Assembly: GCA_009746045.1 (NCBI GenBank)
Contig: RPFO01000310.1
Coordinates: 4,531,317 to 4,593,316, forward strand
Length of the DNA stretch: 62,000 bases
Reading direction: 5' to 3'
Source: Mesostigma viride
Lineage: Eukaryota > Streptophyta > Mesostigmatophyceae > Mesostigmatales > Mesostigmataceae
The translations under genes and the position numbers were made by a program. Shown here in pieces: positions 32,745 to 62,000 of this stretch; position 1 is the stretch's first letter, and each line of letters begins with the position of its first letter. Below the pieces are notes generated by a model. The model was not told where the DNA came from. It did no database searches and worked only from the letters and a program-made list of their open reading frames with translations.

Positions 32745-35465
32745 ATGACAAAGAAGAAAGAGCCCCCGATTCCCCTGGGCTACAAATTCAAAGACCATTT
32801 CACACGAGGCGGTGGCATTTTACCCTTGGCCGGCATTGCAAGCGGTCGGCGGGCTTTGGGCACGGTCGTTACAGACCAGGCGCAGGCAGGTATCGAGTTA
32901 GAAGGGGACGACACTAATGAGAGGAATGTGGATGAGGGTGCCGTAGCGGAGGAGGGCGATGCAGGTGGCTCAGCGCACGCACAGCCTGAAATCCATGGTG
33001 GTGGTGTTCCGGAGCAGGCCGTGTCGGAGCAGGTTGTTTTGAATCAGGTTGTTGACAAGCAGCCTGGCTCGGCAACCGGCGGTCAGGGTGGCAGTGGTTC
33101 CGTGCAGGCTGCCAAGCAGAAGCCGCCTGCAGTTCCGTCTGTTCCAACACCTCGGGTGAGACAGAAACCGAAGGATTCGTGGTTTGAAGGTGACGCTTTC
33201 TCGTGGGCCATCCTTCAGCAGGACTTGGAAGGCGGGTGGGAGATGAAGTGCAAGCTTTGCATCGCTACCGGAATGTCAACCAAGTCACTTTCCACTGACC
33301 GGCGGGAGAGGTTGACGGAGCATGAGACTGCCGGCATCCATCAGAACGCGCTGAGGATCATCAACAACAAGCTGTGCAAGGGCGAGGCTGTCGATCATCT
33401 GCTGTCCTCAACAAGCAAGCACGGCTCCGCTGGCTCTTCGTGGAAATTGGCAAACAGCAGGACCCATCAGCAGGTGGCAAAGCAGGAGATCATGAACAAC
33501 CTTGTGATGGTGTACAAGACCCTGCTGCATGGGCGGCCAATGCTGGACTACGAGCAGACTGCCACCATGGTGAGGTACATGACAGAAGTTAACCCCAAGC
33601 CAAAGGGGTTTGACCTCTCTGCCAAGTACAACAATGACAACGTGGGGTGGGAAATGGGGGAATGCCTCAATGAAGTCCTCATCGATGAGCTGCATGAGCA
33701 GCTCAAGCAGTCGCCCTTCATCTCCATCTCCTGCGACGATTCTGACGATATCAGCAAGAAGGAGCAGTGCTCTATCGTCATCTACCCCGTGCGATATGGC
33801 ATCCGTACAACACAATTCCTGGCGTGCCACGAGGTGCCCAACGGCATTGCAACTGCGGAGACTGTGTCCATGGGGATCTATGCCAAGCTGAGGAGCCATG
33901 GGGGGCTGAGTCGTGAGGACGTCGCCAACAAGCTCACCTCATGTGGCATGGATGGCGCGGCAGTGATGATCGGGTCCACAGGCGGCGTCATCACGCTCAT
34001 CACGGAGCGGTACGCACCTTTCACCTTAGAGGAATGGTGCCCCTCTCACAGGACCAAGCTCGTGGGGGTGGAGGTTGCCAACAATGAATTGGTTCAGAAG
34101 GTGCAGGGCCTCCTCAAGGCAATTGCATCCGACATTCGGTGTAGCGCCAAGCGCACCCAGACATTCCTGCTCCACCAAGCTCTGCTGGGCCACAGCGACC
34201 AACTCAGCATGCTCGCGATCCATGACATCAGGTGGATTTCGATCAGGGGCGTGCTAGAGCGCACGGTCCAAGAGTACGATGCCCTCGTGGACTTCTATTA
34301 CAAGCGCGCTGATGAAGCTGCGCGCGATGGGGAAACTGACGGCGAGTCAAAGGAGATCTTCGAGAAGCTCGTCTCTGCCGACGTGGTACTCGTCATACAC
34401 GGGCTGCTGCCGCTCTTTCAGCAGCTTGACATCCTCTGCAAAGCCTTCCAAGCTGATGACGCCCACTGCACCGATGTCGGCAGGTTGGTAACCAGGGCAA
34501 AGGAGACCATTTCCCAGGTGTACTTGGCCGATGGCGCCACGTGTGGCCTGCCTTTCCAGGCGCTACTGCGACCAGTGCGGGGGGAGGTGGATCCACAGCC
34601 AGATGTTGACAGTGATTCGGACAGCTTTCGCATCATCCTACCTGCTGACGCCATGGGGAGCGTGCCTGCACAAGTCACCAAGGAGGCGACCACAGTACAA
34701 CTAGAGGAGGTCGACGTGGATGGGGAGAATGAGGTGCAGCTCGTGCCAAAGGGCCAGGAGGAGGGCTTTGCAGTCACTTTTCAAACACGCGGGAGGCCTA
34801 GCAAGTCTCGGCTTGGTGACGTGCGTGTGACCCGGTCTCGCACAGCTGTGCAGCTGAGCAACCAATCAGACGTGGCCAAGCTGGCCCACGTGGTGAAGCA
34901 AACCCGCACGAAGTTGGCGCGTGTGGCTGAGGTGGCTATAACGGAGTTTGACCGCCGCTTCCCCCCCACCCCCTTCACAGAGGCCTGGGAGGTACTGCTT
35001 CCAGTCTATTGGGTCCCTGACTGTGACGGCAACATGCCAAGCGGTGAAGCCGTTAGGCAACGGCTGCAGCCTGTTACGGACCACTACTGCGTGGCACGGG
35101 GGTACACTCCCCCAGGCATGGCGCGCACGAGCGATGGGAAGCACGCCATGCAGGCTCCCCCGATGATTGATCGCGACCTTCTCACGGAGCAGTACAGGGA
35201 CTTGCGGACGAGCATGGTCAACTGGCCAAAGGTAAGCGACGACAAGCCTGCAGCATGGCGAAAGGTGTGGGCTGACCGCTGTCAGAAAGCGCATCGCTGG
35301 GCCATGATCAGTGAGTGGGTGAAGCTTGCAATGATCATGGTCTCATTCGCGCCCGGGTCCGTCGCCAACGAGTGGCTCTTCTCCGCGATGAACCTCCTCA
35401 AGTGTGAGCGGCGCAACCGTCTCCAAGAACTGCACATGGACGCTTCCCTTCGCATTTTCATGTAA
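32745..35465 (+). CDS. hAT transposase with BED-type zinc finger
   Basis: 906 residues from ATG 32745, all in one exon. A low-complexity N-terminus is followed by a BED/TTF-like finger with C169, C172, H193 and H199. The RNase H-type core shows SISCDDSDD (D331/D332), CGMDGAAVM (D403), the motif CPSHRTKL, and in the C-terminal dimerisation region NEWLFSAMNLLKCERRNRL (E876). These are the D-D-E positions expected of hAT enzymes. Its relatives include the DUF4371/ZNF862-like group. A TAA at 35463 ends the frame inside the usual C-terminal domain, yet the same frame stays open for 51 more codons to a second TAA at 35619. The protein may therefore be slightly truncated or may extend by readthrough. 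The element looks young because ends and duplication are intact. Confidence 0.9.
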   Translation: MTKKKEPPIPLGYKFKDHFTRGGGILPLAGIASGRRALGTVVTDQAQAGIELEGDDTNERNVDEGAVAEEGDAGGSAHAQPEIHGGGVPEQAVSEQVVLNQVVDKQPGSATGGQGGSGSVQAAKQKPPAVPSVPTPRVRQKPKDSWFEGDAFSWAILQQDLEGGWEMKCKLCIATGMSTKSLSTDRRERLTEHETAGIHQNALRIINNKLCKGEAVDHLLSSTSKHGSAGSSWKLANSRTHQQVAKQEIMNNLVMVYKTLLHGRPMLDYEQTATMVRYMTEVNPKPKGFDLSAKYNNDNVGWEMGECLNEVLIDELHEQLKQSPFISISCDDSDDISKKEQCSIVIYPVRYGIRTTQFLACHEVPNGIATAETVSMGIYAKLRSHGGLSREDVANKLTSCGMDGAAVMIGSTGGVITLITERYAPFTLEEWCPSHRTKLVGVEVANNELVQKVQGLLKAIASDIRCSAKRTQTFLLHQALLGHSDQLSMLAIHDIRWISIRGVLERTVQEYDALVDFYYKRADEAARDGETDGESKEIFEKLVSADVVLVIHGLLPLFQQLDILCKAFQADDAHCTDVGRLVTRAKETISQVYLADGATCGLPFQALLRPVRGEVDPQPDVDSDSDSFRIILPADAMGSVPAQVTKEATTVQLEEVDVDGENEVQLVPKGQEEGFAVTFQTRGRPSKSRLGDVRVTRSRTAVQLSNQSDVAKLAHVVKQTRTKLARVAEVAITEFDRRFPPTPFTEAWEVLLPVYWVPDCDGNMPSGEAVRQRLQPVTDHYCVARGYTPPGMARTSDGKHAMQAPPMIDRDLLTEQYRDLRTSMVNWPKVSDDKPAAWRKVWADRCQKAHRWAMISEWVKLAMIMVSFAPGSVANEWLFSAMNLLKCERRNRLQELHMDASLRIFM

Positions 35466-35799
35466 GGGCTCTCGTTCAACCACTTTGAGAAGATGAATGG
35501 GTTCGAGCGAGCGCATGTTAAATGGACGGACAGGAAGCTGCGCCGGCCCGGCGGTAAAACTGGGAACCAACATACAAAGAAAGCCAAGATGGCACTAGCT
35601 AGCGGTGGTCCTCGTTTTTAAAGAGGAACCCGAGTCTCCTGAGGTAGCTTTTCCAACCTACAATTGCCTATGGGTGTAGGGTGCATGCAAACAGGCGGCA
35701 TCATCCTATTTATTAATTTAGCAATGAGTAGTCATCCCGCACTATCCAGGGCATCGCAACTTCCCCGCCAATCCAAAACAACCGGAATTACTAACCACC

Positions 35800-36010
35800 A
35801 ATCCCAGCGAGCGAGCGAAGCGAGCGAGCGGCCGCTGAAAGCGGCCTGGCGCGCAGCGCACGGCGAGCGCAGCGAGCTGTGCGCTGCGCGCGGCGAGCGA
35901 GCGAAGCGAGCGAGCACCGTACTGCGCACCAATCCGCGAGCGAAGCGAGCACCGTACTATTCCAGCGGGCAGCGGGCTGCGGGCAGCGGGCAGCGGGCAG
36001 CGGGGCGAAG
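35800..36010. repeat. GC-rich short tandem and palindromic repeats in hAT 3' region
   Basis: Repeats of GCGAGCGAAGCGAGCG and (CA)GCGGG(CTG) units, interspersed with CGAGCACCGTACT. Strong local self-complementarity is likely. Confidence 0.8.
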
Positions 36011-36479
36011 TACTGCCAATAAAAGGGACCCTGTTTTGGGCTGGGCGAAGCCAGCGGGTGCCACTAGTGTTTAATAACTTACTTAGTCAGGCCGCGCCAT
36101 GTATGGGTGAGCCAATGTGAGAGCGATACACTGCCTACCGGCAATGCGTACTATGTTTTGTAGCCTCCTATTGTTACCATGTGCACATGCTTGTATGCAT
36201 GCTAAGTTATCATCGGCGCGTGTCTTAGTAGGGCTGCCGGCTGCCGGCTGCGTATACCCCGGTATGAGAATAAGGGCACAAGCAGCCCACTAGGGGCCTA
36301 TGGCAAGGCTTCAGAGTTTAGGAGAAATTATATAACTGTATAAGAAATCCTATTGGGATTTTGTTTTTTTTTTTTTTAAATTGCCACCATCCGGGGGGAG
36401 CTCCGCCCCCCCCGGACCCCACCCCCGGCCTCGGCCGGGCCCCCTACCGGAACCCCCCCACCCCTTAGCAAAAACACTG

Positions 36480-36487
36480 GTCGCTGC
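36480..36487. repeat. hAT target-site duplication, right copy
   Basis: GTCGCTGC, identical to 31626-31633. Confidence 0.97.
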
Positions 36488-36923
36488 CGGCTTAGACAAC
36501 GTAGTTGTCACCTTGCCAGAGTTCGGGCGGCATCACGGCAAATATGAATGCTCCGTGCTCGTTCGGGCGGAGGTGGTGCTCCATGGGCGACGTCACCAAG
36601 TGGAGGGCTGCCACCACGCGATCCGACGTATGTTCGGAATCGCGCACTCAACGTGGCGTACATACATGGCCGTCGCCAAGGCAGCCACGCTTGATCCGCA
36701 GATCTGGGAGGCGGATACACTGGATGCAGCGGGGTTCGACATACCAGGCATCTCTGCTTTCCACGGTAAAAAAATTTTCCAGCGCCCCCGGCGTGGGGAA
36801 TATATTTTTTTTTGTCTTGCCAGGCGCTGTTGCATTTTTCATACAGATTCATCAAAACAGGGCAGCAATAAGATTATTTGCATCCCCAAGGAGGAAGGGC
36901 AGAACAAGAGCATGTCTTCTTAC

Positions 36924-37778
36924 CTTGGAAAGCAGAGATGCCTGGTATGTCAAACCCCGCTGCATCCAGTGTATCCGCCTCCCAGATCTGCGGATCAAGC
37001 GTGGCTGCCTTGGCGACGGCCATGTATGTACGCCACGTTGAGTGCGCGATTCCGAACATACGTCGGATCGCGTGGTGGCAGCCCTCCACTTGGTGACGTC
37101 GCCCATGGAGCATCACCTCCGCCCGAACGAGCACGGAGCATTCATATTTGCCGTGATGCCGCCCGAACTCTGGCAAGGTGACAACTACGTTGTCTAAGCC
37201 GGCAGCGACAAAGATCTGAACTACCAGCGCCCGGCGTTCATTGCATGACAAGCCCCAATACTCGCTGTGCGCGGCCTCCCAGATTACAAACGACGAGAGG
37301 GCTTTCTCGGGATCTTGGATGCATCGGCGTTTACAACACCGACCGCGCTGCAACTCTGCCGCGATAACGTCGGCATTCGTAGCGTATTTCAATACTGTCG
37401 AGGCAGACGATTTTAATCCTGCTGTGCGAGCCTCACGGCACCCACCATCCAGATCATCATCGTCATCACTGAAATCGAGATGGTCGACCTGCAAGTCATC
37501 AACGTCTACACCCTTGTATGCCTCGTACAATGGGAATCGACGCCCCCTAGGCATCCATTCTCCTTGTACGACATAGGCCCATGGTGGTCGAGACGTAAGA
37601 GGCTCAGCAACATCAAAACGCCGAGGAACGTTCGCCAACAAGCTGCCTCATCCCCTGCGGCTAAAACAGGGGGCCCGGGGCAGATATCTTTTTCAATTTC
37701 CAACGACATCCAACTCCAGCGCCCCCCACCATATTCGTGACGGCGCCTCCAATAGTCTGAACCTTCACGACCGCCCAT
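36924..37778 (-). CDS. Transposase upstream exon(s), copy 3, most complete
   Basis: On the minus strand the main exon ends at 36924 with the donor CAAG|GTAAGA. Its reading runs from about 37640: ANVPRRFDVAEPLTSRPPWA, an acidic stretch, the Cys pair in GRCCKRRC, VIWEAAHSEYWGLSCNERR, GLDNVVVTLPEFGRHHGKYE, then VEGCHHAIRRMFGIAHSTW. There is no ATG at its start and a TGA lies just upstream, so a short first exon beginning MGGREGSDYWRRRHEY (37778) joined by a small intron is likely. Proteins of the DUF7869 type usually have a Cys/His-bearing N-terminal region before the RNase H-like core, so this exon is taken as the N-terminus of the transposase. It has the correct strand for the ORF at 30585 but is separated from it by inverted copies and the hAT element. 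Confidence 0.6.
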
Positions 37779-38036
37779 GGCAGCTCTCGCGAGCGATTAT
37801 TCTAGCTCCGGGACGAATTATTGCAATCAGCCAATCTGATCGCATTCACCAACGTCTCGCTCGGGGTTTGCACGCCTCTCCCATGCCTCTCCTGCCTCTT
37901 TTGTGGCTCTTCTGCCGCCTCAGCGCGGCTCATGAGAGTTCCATTGAGAATTCATTCACCGACCCCCAAGACTGCCCGCACAGCCTGAACATGCGAAAAG
38001 GCCTTGCATTCTCAATGAAAATGGGCTGTTGCGGCA

Positions 38037-38793
38037 TTGTCAAGGGTTCGATACTTTTGTATAGGTCGCGGTGCAATTTATTCTGACCGTCGGCGCTGTG
38101 CGAGAACTTTCCGTACAATCTGATTTTATATTTGGTTCAGGCCCGTTTGACTTATTTTTTGGGGCCGTTACCGTGACTTTATCTTTCAGGGCTTTATGTG
38201 ACATTTAGTCCTGCTACGGCGCTTGCTGTTTGGCGTTTATTGCATATAAAACCTTCCCAGCGCCATAGCTATGTGGCTGGCTAGGTGGCAAGGCATAGGA
38301 ATAAACTTCGGGAGCATAGACATGCAATTTACATGGAAAAGCAGCCACTTTGCGCAAGGCAAAGTTAATGCAATATCAGCCGTCAGATTCGACTCAGTTG
38401 GCGGCTGGGCAATGCTAGACATGGGATGCTACATCATGCATCATACATGTGGGCGTGGCCCAAGCAAGGCGTGGGCGCGGCCCAAGTAAGGTACTTCCTA
38501 GGTATTTTTAGGTTCTTTCCCTCGAGCTCAACCTACTGATCATTTATGCATCAACATGCAACGCATGAGTATGTTGGGCCTGGCGCGGCGCGACGCCAAA
38601 CAGCAAGCGCCGTAGCAGGACTAAATGTCACATAAAGCCCTGAAAGATAAAGTCACGGTAACGGCCCCAAAAAATAAGTCAAACGGGCCTGAACCAAATA
38701 TAAAATCAGATTGTACGGAAAGTTCTCGCACAGCGCCAATGGTCGAAATAAATTGCACCGCGACCTGGACAAAAGTATCGAACCCTTGACAGG
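38037..38793. repeat. Inverted repeat B/B' (38037-38236 with 38592-38793)
   Basis: About 200-bp arms around a 355-bp loop. Shared text includes GCGCTTGCTGTTTGGCGT and its complement. No coding potential seen. Confidence 0.85.
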
Positions 38794-38809
38794 CATTCCA
38801 TTGACAATT

Positions 38810-39843
38810 CCATTGAGAACTCATTCACCGACCCCAAAGATTGCCCGTACAGCCTGAACTGGGCTGAACATGTGACAAACGAAGGACCATCCAAAACGTG
38901 AAAAAGTTCTGAAACAGTCTGCGGCATTGTCCGAGCCTTGCATGCAAATGGCATTTGAATGAACAAAGCACAGTGACCGTCGTCTTTGCGCGCACGCGGC
39001 CGGTGCGTACAGCCTGCCAAGCACTACCGGTAATTACTTCGTGCACGCACAAACAAAACCAACGCCGCCGGCGATTGTTTACCAAAACGTGCCTGCATAA
39101 TATGATATGGCAATGAGTGAAATAGAGAACCTGAGGGCAAAACGCCTGTGTTATGCAAATACTTTAGGTGTTTGCCTGTTAGATCATAAAGATGGGGCAG
39201 ATAACAAATGTCAGGGGAAAATTGTGAAGTTGCAACCGATTTGCTCACGCCATTTGCGTGAAGGGGAAAGACGGAAATAAGAATGGTGAGGATTGGTGGT
39301 GCCCACCTTCTCGCCACCCGGGTCACGGCAGCGTGGGCACCACCAATCCTCACCATTCTTATTTCCGTCTCTCCCCTTCACGCAAATGGCGTGAGCAAAT
39401 CGGTTGCAACTTCACAATTTTCCCCTGACATTTGTTATCTGCCCCATCTTCATGATCTAACAGGCAAACACCTAAAGTATTTGCATAACACAGGCGTTTT
39501 GCCCTCAGGTTCTCTATTTCACTCATTGCCATATCATATTATGCAGGCACGTTTTGGTAAACAATCGCCGGCGGCGTTGGTTTTGTTTGTGCGTGCACGA
39601 AGTAATTACCGGTAGTGCTTGGCAGGCTGTACGCACCAGCCACGCGCGCGCAAAGACGACGGTCACTGTGCTTTGTTCATTCAAATGCCATTTGCATGCG
39701 AGGCTCAGACAATGCCGCGGACTGTTTCAGAACTTTTTCACGTTTTGGATGGTCCTTCGTTAGTCACATGTTCAGCCCTGTTCAGCCCAGTTCAGGCTGT
39801 ACGGGCAGTCTTTGGGGTCGGTGAATGAGTTCTGAATGGAACT
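38810..39843. repeat. Near-perfect palindrome C/C' (38810-39306 with 39333-39843)
   Basis: Arms of about 500 bp with a spacer of only 26 bp. The matching reading frames on both strands (for example MVRIGGAH... on either side) are a result of the symmetry. Confidence 0.93.
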
Positions 39844-40179
39844 CTCATGAGCCGCGCTGAGGCGGCAGAAGAGCCACAAAAGAGGCAGGAGAGGCATGGG
39901 AGAGGCGTGCAAACCCCGAGCGAGACGTTGGTGAATGCGATCAGATTGGCTGATTGCAATAATTCGTCCTGGAGCTAGAATAATCGCTCGCGAGAGCTGC
40001 CATGGGCGGTCGTGAAGGTTCAGACTATTGGAGGCGCCGTCACGAATATGGTGGGGGGCGCTGGAATTGGATGTCGTTGGAAATTGAAAAAGATATCTGC
40101 CCCGGGCCCCCTGTTTTAGCCGCAGGGGATGAGGTAGCTTGTTGGCAAACGTTCCTCGGCGTTTTGATGTTGCTGAAGG

Positions 40180-40530
40180 CTGCCTGCAAGAATCCAGCTT
40201 GATATGAGTTCATTTGTTCACTATTCACATTTGTTGTATGTAAGAAAAGGGAGAAAATGACACAAAACTACATATTTATACTATCACATGTCACCATTTG
40301 AGCTCAAAATGAGCCCAATTTCTGTGGGTGGTCTAGTTTCATGGTCTTGAAGCTGCCTGCAAGAATCCAGCTTGATATGAGTTCATTTGTTTACTATCCA
40401 TATTTGTTTCATGTAAGAAAAGGGTGAAAATGACAAAAAATTGCAGATGTATACTGACACATGTCACCATTTGAGCTCAGAATGAGCCCAATTTTTGTGG
40501 GTGGTCTACTTTCATGGTCTGAGCATTGGA
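40180..40530. repeat. Right subterminal repeats of the large transposon
   Basis: Two copies of the 170-180-bp unit found at 21.3-22.2 kb, here in reverse orientation (CTGCCTGCAAGAATCCAGC, GAGCTCAGAATGAGCCCAA). Confidence 0.9.
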
Positions 40531-40596
40531 TGACCCCTGCTTTATTGACAAATACAAGGATTCAATCACATTTGGAAAAATTGAGTAAAAATTCTG

Positions 40597-40626
40597 AAAT
40601 TGAGCAAACACTTATGAATCCCCTCC
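40597..40626 (-). repeat. Right terminal inverted repeat of the large transposon
   Basis: Reverse complement of 21174-21204. It ends CACTTATGAATCCCCTCC. Confidence 0.8.
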
Positions 40627-41707
40627 GGGAGAGTTGCAAGTTGCAATGTAGGTACATCATTGATTGTACCTAGAGCTGGAGGTCAAAGACAAATTGTTCA
40701 CGTGGGTTCTTGCATGTTGCAACGCCATGAGCACTGCATGGCGACACCATCAGTTCATGAATGGGAATTTTACGCACAAATTAATCAGTGGCCTATGCCG
40801 GAATATCCTGTGCACAATCGACCCACAACTCTTTAGCATTAATTGCACTTTGACCGCTATCGCAACACCCCATGCATGTCACATGATTACCTACGAGGAA
40901 ATAACCAAATGTGCACTGCGGTTTTTCAGGGAATAGGTATAGCGAGGACTGCTAGGTAGTCCCGGCAGACTGTGGAGGGGGGCCTGGGGACGACATTGAC
41001 TTGTTGCTCGGCCCTTGTGACCTCTGACAGAGCAGCCTCCATACCCACTTGGTCAGTACATTCATGCGAGGTGGCCACCGAAACTGTGAGGCGGCAGTAC
41101 TCGACCTCCAACATTTATTTGTTGATTTGCGCAACTAACGTCAGCACAGGGCCGGAAAGACTCACAAAGCAAATCACGGAATGCTGGTGCTGGTGCTGGT
41201 GCTGGTGATGCCGCCGATGCAATGCAACACCGCAAGAGACGTCTGCCTCACTGTTGAATAATCGACCTGTAGCTGTTCATCCCATCAGTAAAACGTGTGA
41301 GCTTTGTACGTACCACTTCACCTACGATCTTGCCGTTGCAACACCTAGGGACTGGGATGCATTTGTTGCTGACCGCTGGCCTCCCTCATTGGACGCCATC
41401 ACTTGGCTGTAGTTGGTGGACGGCTGCAGATGGCAAGTTGCAGGCAAATGGATTGAAGGAGTTGGTATAAAAGATGTGTATGTTATGGTATCAGAGATGT
41501 GAGATATCTCTGAGTCCTTTAAGGTCTGATTTGCTTGCACACATTCCCTGGCCTTGTCTTCAACCCCACCCCCGAAACTCATCGCTGCGGGCTAAGTTGG
41601 ACATTGCATGCAGGCACGGGGGCATGTAGAATGGTGTACCAGTTTCCAAGTATGAACGGGCACAAGACTGCATAATCGTCTGTAGTTAGCCCCAGTTCCA
41701 CGTCCTT
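40627..41707. other. Spacer and probable 3' end of the kinesin gene
   Basis: No coding segment was recognised with confidence. A short (GGTGCT)n run lies near 41181-41208. The 3' UTR, and possibly a last small exon, of the minus-strand kinesin gene should be here. Confidence 0.4.

Positions 41708-62000
<20,293 letters not shown>

Larger units (their letters stand above)
31634..36479 (+). mobile_element. Complete hAT transposon, 4,846 bp
   Basis: The terminal inverted repeats are CAGTGTTTCTGCTAA (31634) and TTAGCAAAAACACTG (ending 36479), one mismatch in 15. The flanking 8-bp duplication GTCGCTGC is perfect (31626-31633 and 36480-36487). The interior holds one transposase gene (32745-35465). 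These are the defining features of the hAT superfamily. The insertion lies inside a transposase exon of the larger element. Confidence 0.97.
31150..36770 (+). pseudogene. Transposase upstream exon, copy 2, split by a hAT element
   Basis: The plus-strand copy begins near 31190 (key text NVPRRFDVAEPLTSRPPWAY, an acidic FSDDDDD stretch, then CCKRRC) and is cut at 31633 within the IFVAA codons by the hAT insertion. It resumes at 36488 (GLDNVVV...FGIAHSTWRTYM). Removal of the element and one target copy restores the same reading frame seen in copy 3. It ends at 36770 in motif X with the intron start missing. Confidence 0.8.
37604..40176. repeat. Inverted repeat A/A' (37604-37990 with 39790-40176)
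   Basis: About 385-bp arms, nearly identical, in opposite orientation. Each holds the MGGREGS start region of the transposase gene and its upstream sequence, including a CCAAT-like site. The right arm is cut at 40176, where subterminal repeats begin. Confidence 0.85.
21174..40626 (-). mobile_element. Putative 19.45-kb DNA transposon with DUF7869-like transposase
   Basis: The ends are inverted repeats of about 30 bp: 21174-21204 begins GGAGGGGATTCATAAGTG and 40597-40626 is its reverse complement. Just inside each end lie 170-180-bp repeats in opposite orientation (left 21270-22165, right 40180-40530). The interior carries the long transposase-like ORF (22411-30585, minus), copies of its upstream exon, nested palindromes and an inserted hAT element. 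Removing the hAT element (4,846 bp plus one 8-bp target copy) leaves about 14.6 kb. No clear target-site duplication was found at the outer ends, so the limits and the unity of the element are inference. Confidence 0.6.

Noticed and set aside
40926-41582. Minus-strand frames after the kinesin tail as a last exon
   Set aside because: No recognisable tail motif such as a Cys-rich block, and no convincing acceptor in the right phase.

Overview
This is nuclear DNA from a eukaryote, most likely a green alga. The evidence is short, phase-consistent exons with GT-AG borders separated by introns of about 0.6-1.4 kb or more, GC-rich exons in AT-richer introns, a plastid-type CbbY phosphatase, a starch-binding protein with a likely transit peptide, and a very heavy load of microsatellites, LINE fragments and DNA transposons. 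No rRNA, tRNA, CRISPR or bacterial operon structure was seen. The species cannot be fixed from the sequence alone.

Layout. 1-2.7 kb: a 1.46 kb CATC microsatellite, then stacked 3' ends of a LINE. 3.2-5.5 kb (minus): a three-exon gene for a tandem-CBM20, coiled-coil, membrane-anchored protein. 6.2-13.5 kb (plus): an eight-exon gene for a CbbY-type xylulose-1,5-bisphosphate phosphatase. These two genes are divergent and share 662 bp. 14-20.8 kb: a graveyard of LINE pieces in both orientations, including a decayed reverse transcriptase with a YADD box. 21.17-40.63 kb: a putative 19.45 kb DNA transposon bounded by about 30-bp terminal inverted repeats and 170-180-bp subterminal repeats. It carries a 2,724-residue ORF whose N-terminal part looks like a DUF7869 (RNase H-fold, transposase-like) protein and whose middle is 83 copies of a 22-residue repeat. 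It also holds three copies of the family's upstream exon, nested palindromes, and a complete 4.85 kb hAT element with a perfect 8-bp target duplication. 41.7-62 kb and beyond (minus): the coiled-coil stalk and tail of a kinesin-4/chromokinesin-like gene, 21 recognisable exons and 734 residues, with the motor beyond the right edge. Its introns are packed with satellites: (GA)n, 1.7 kb of GGGGAA, two 34-bp minisatellites, and pentanucleotide arrays.

How the parts relate. The two divergent genes plausibly both act in the plastid: one removes an inhibitory Rubisco by-product, the other binds starch and may tether it to a membrane. The kinesin gene is unrelated cytoskeletal machinery. Everything else is mobile or satellite DNA. 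The parts most likely to be new are the giant DUF7869 element with its in-frame repeat array, the LINE family with a conserved GTTG-loop hairpin at its 3' end next to variable microsatellites, and the CBM20-coiled-coil-membrane architecture.
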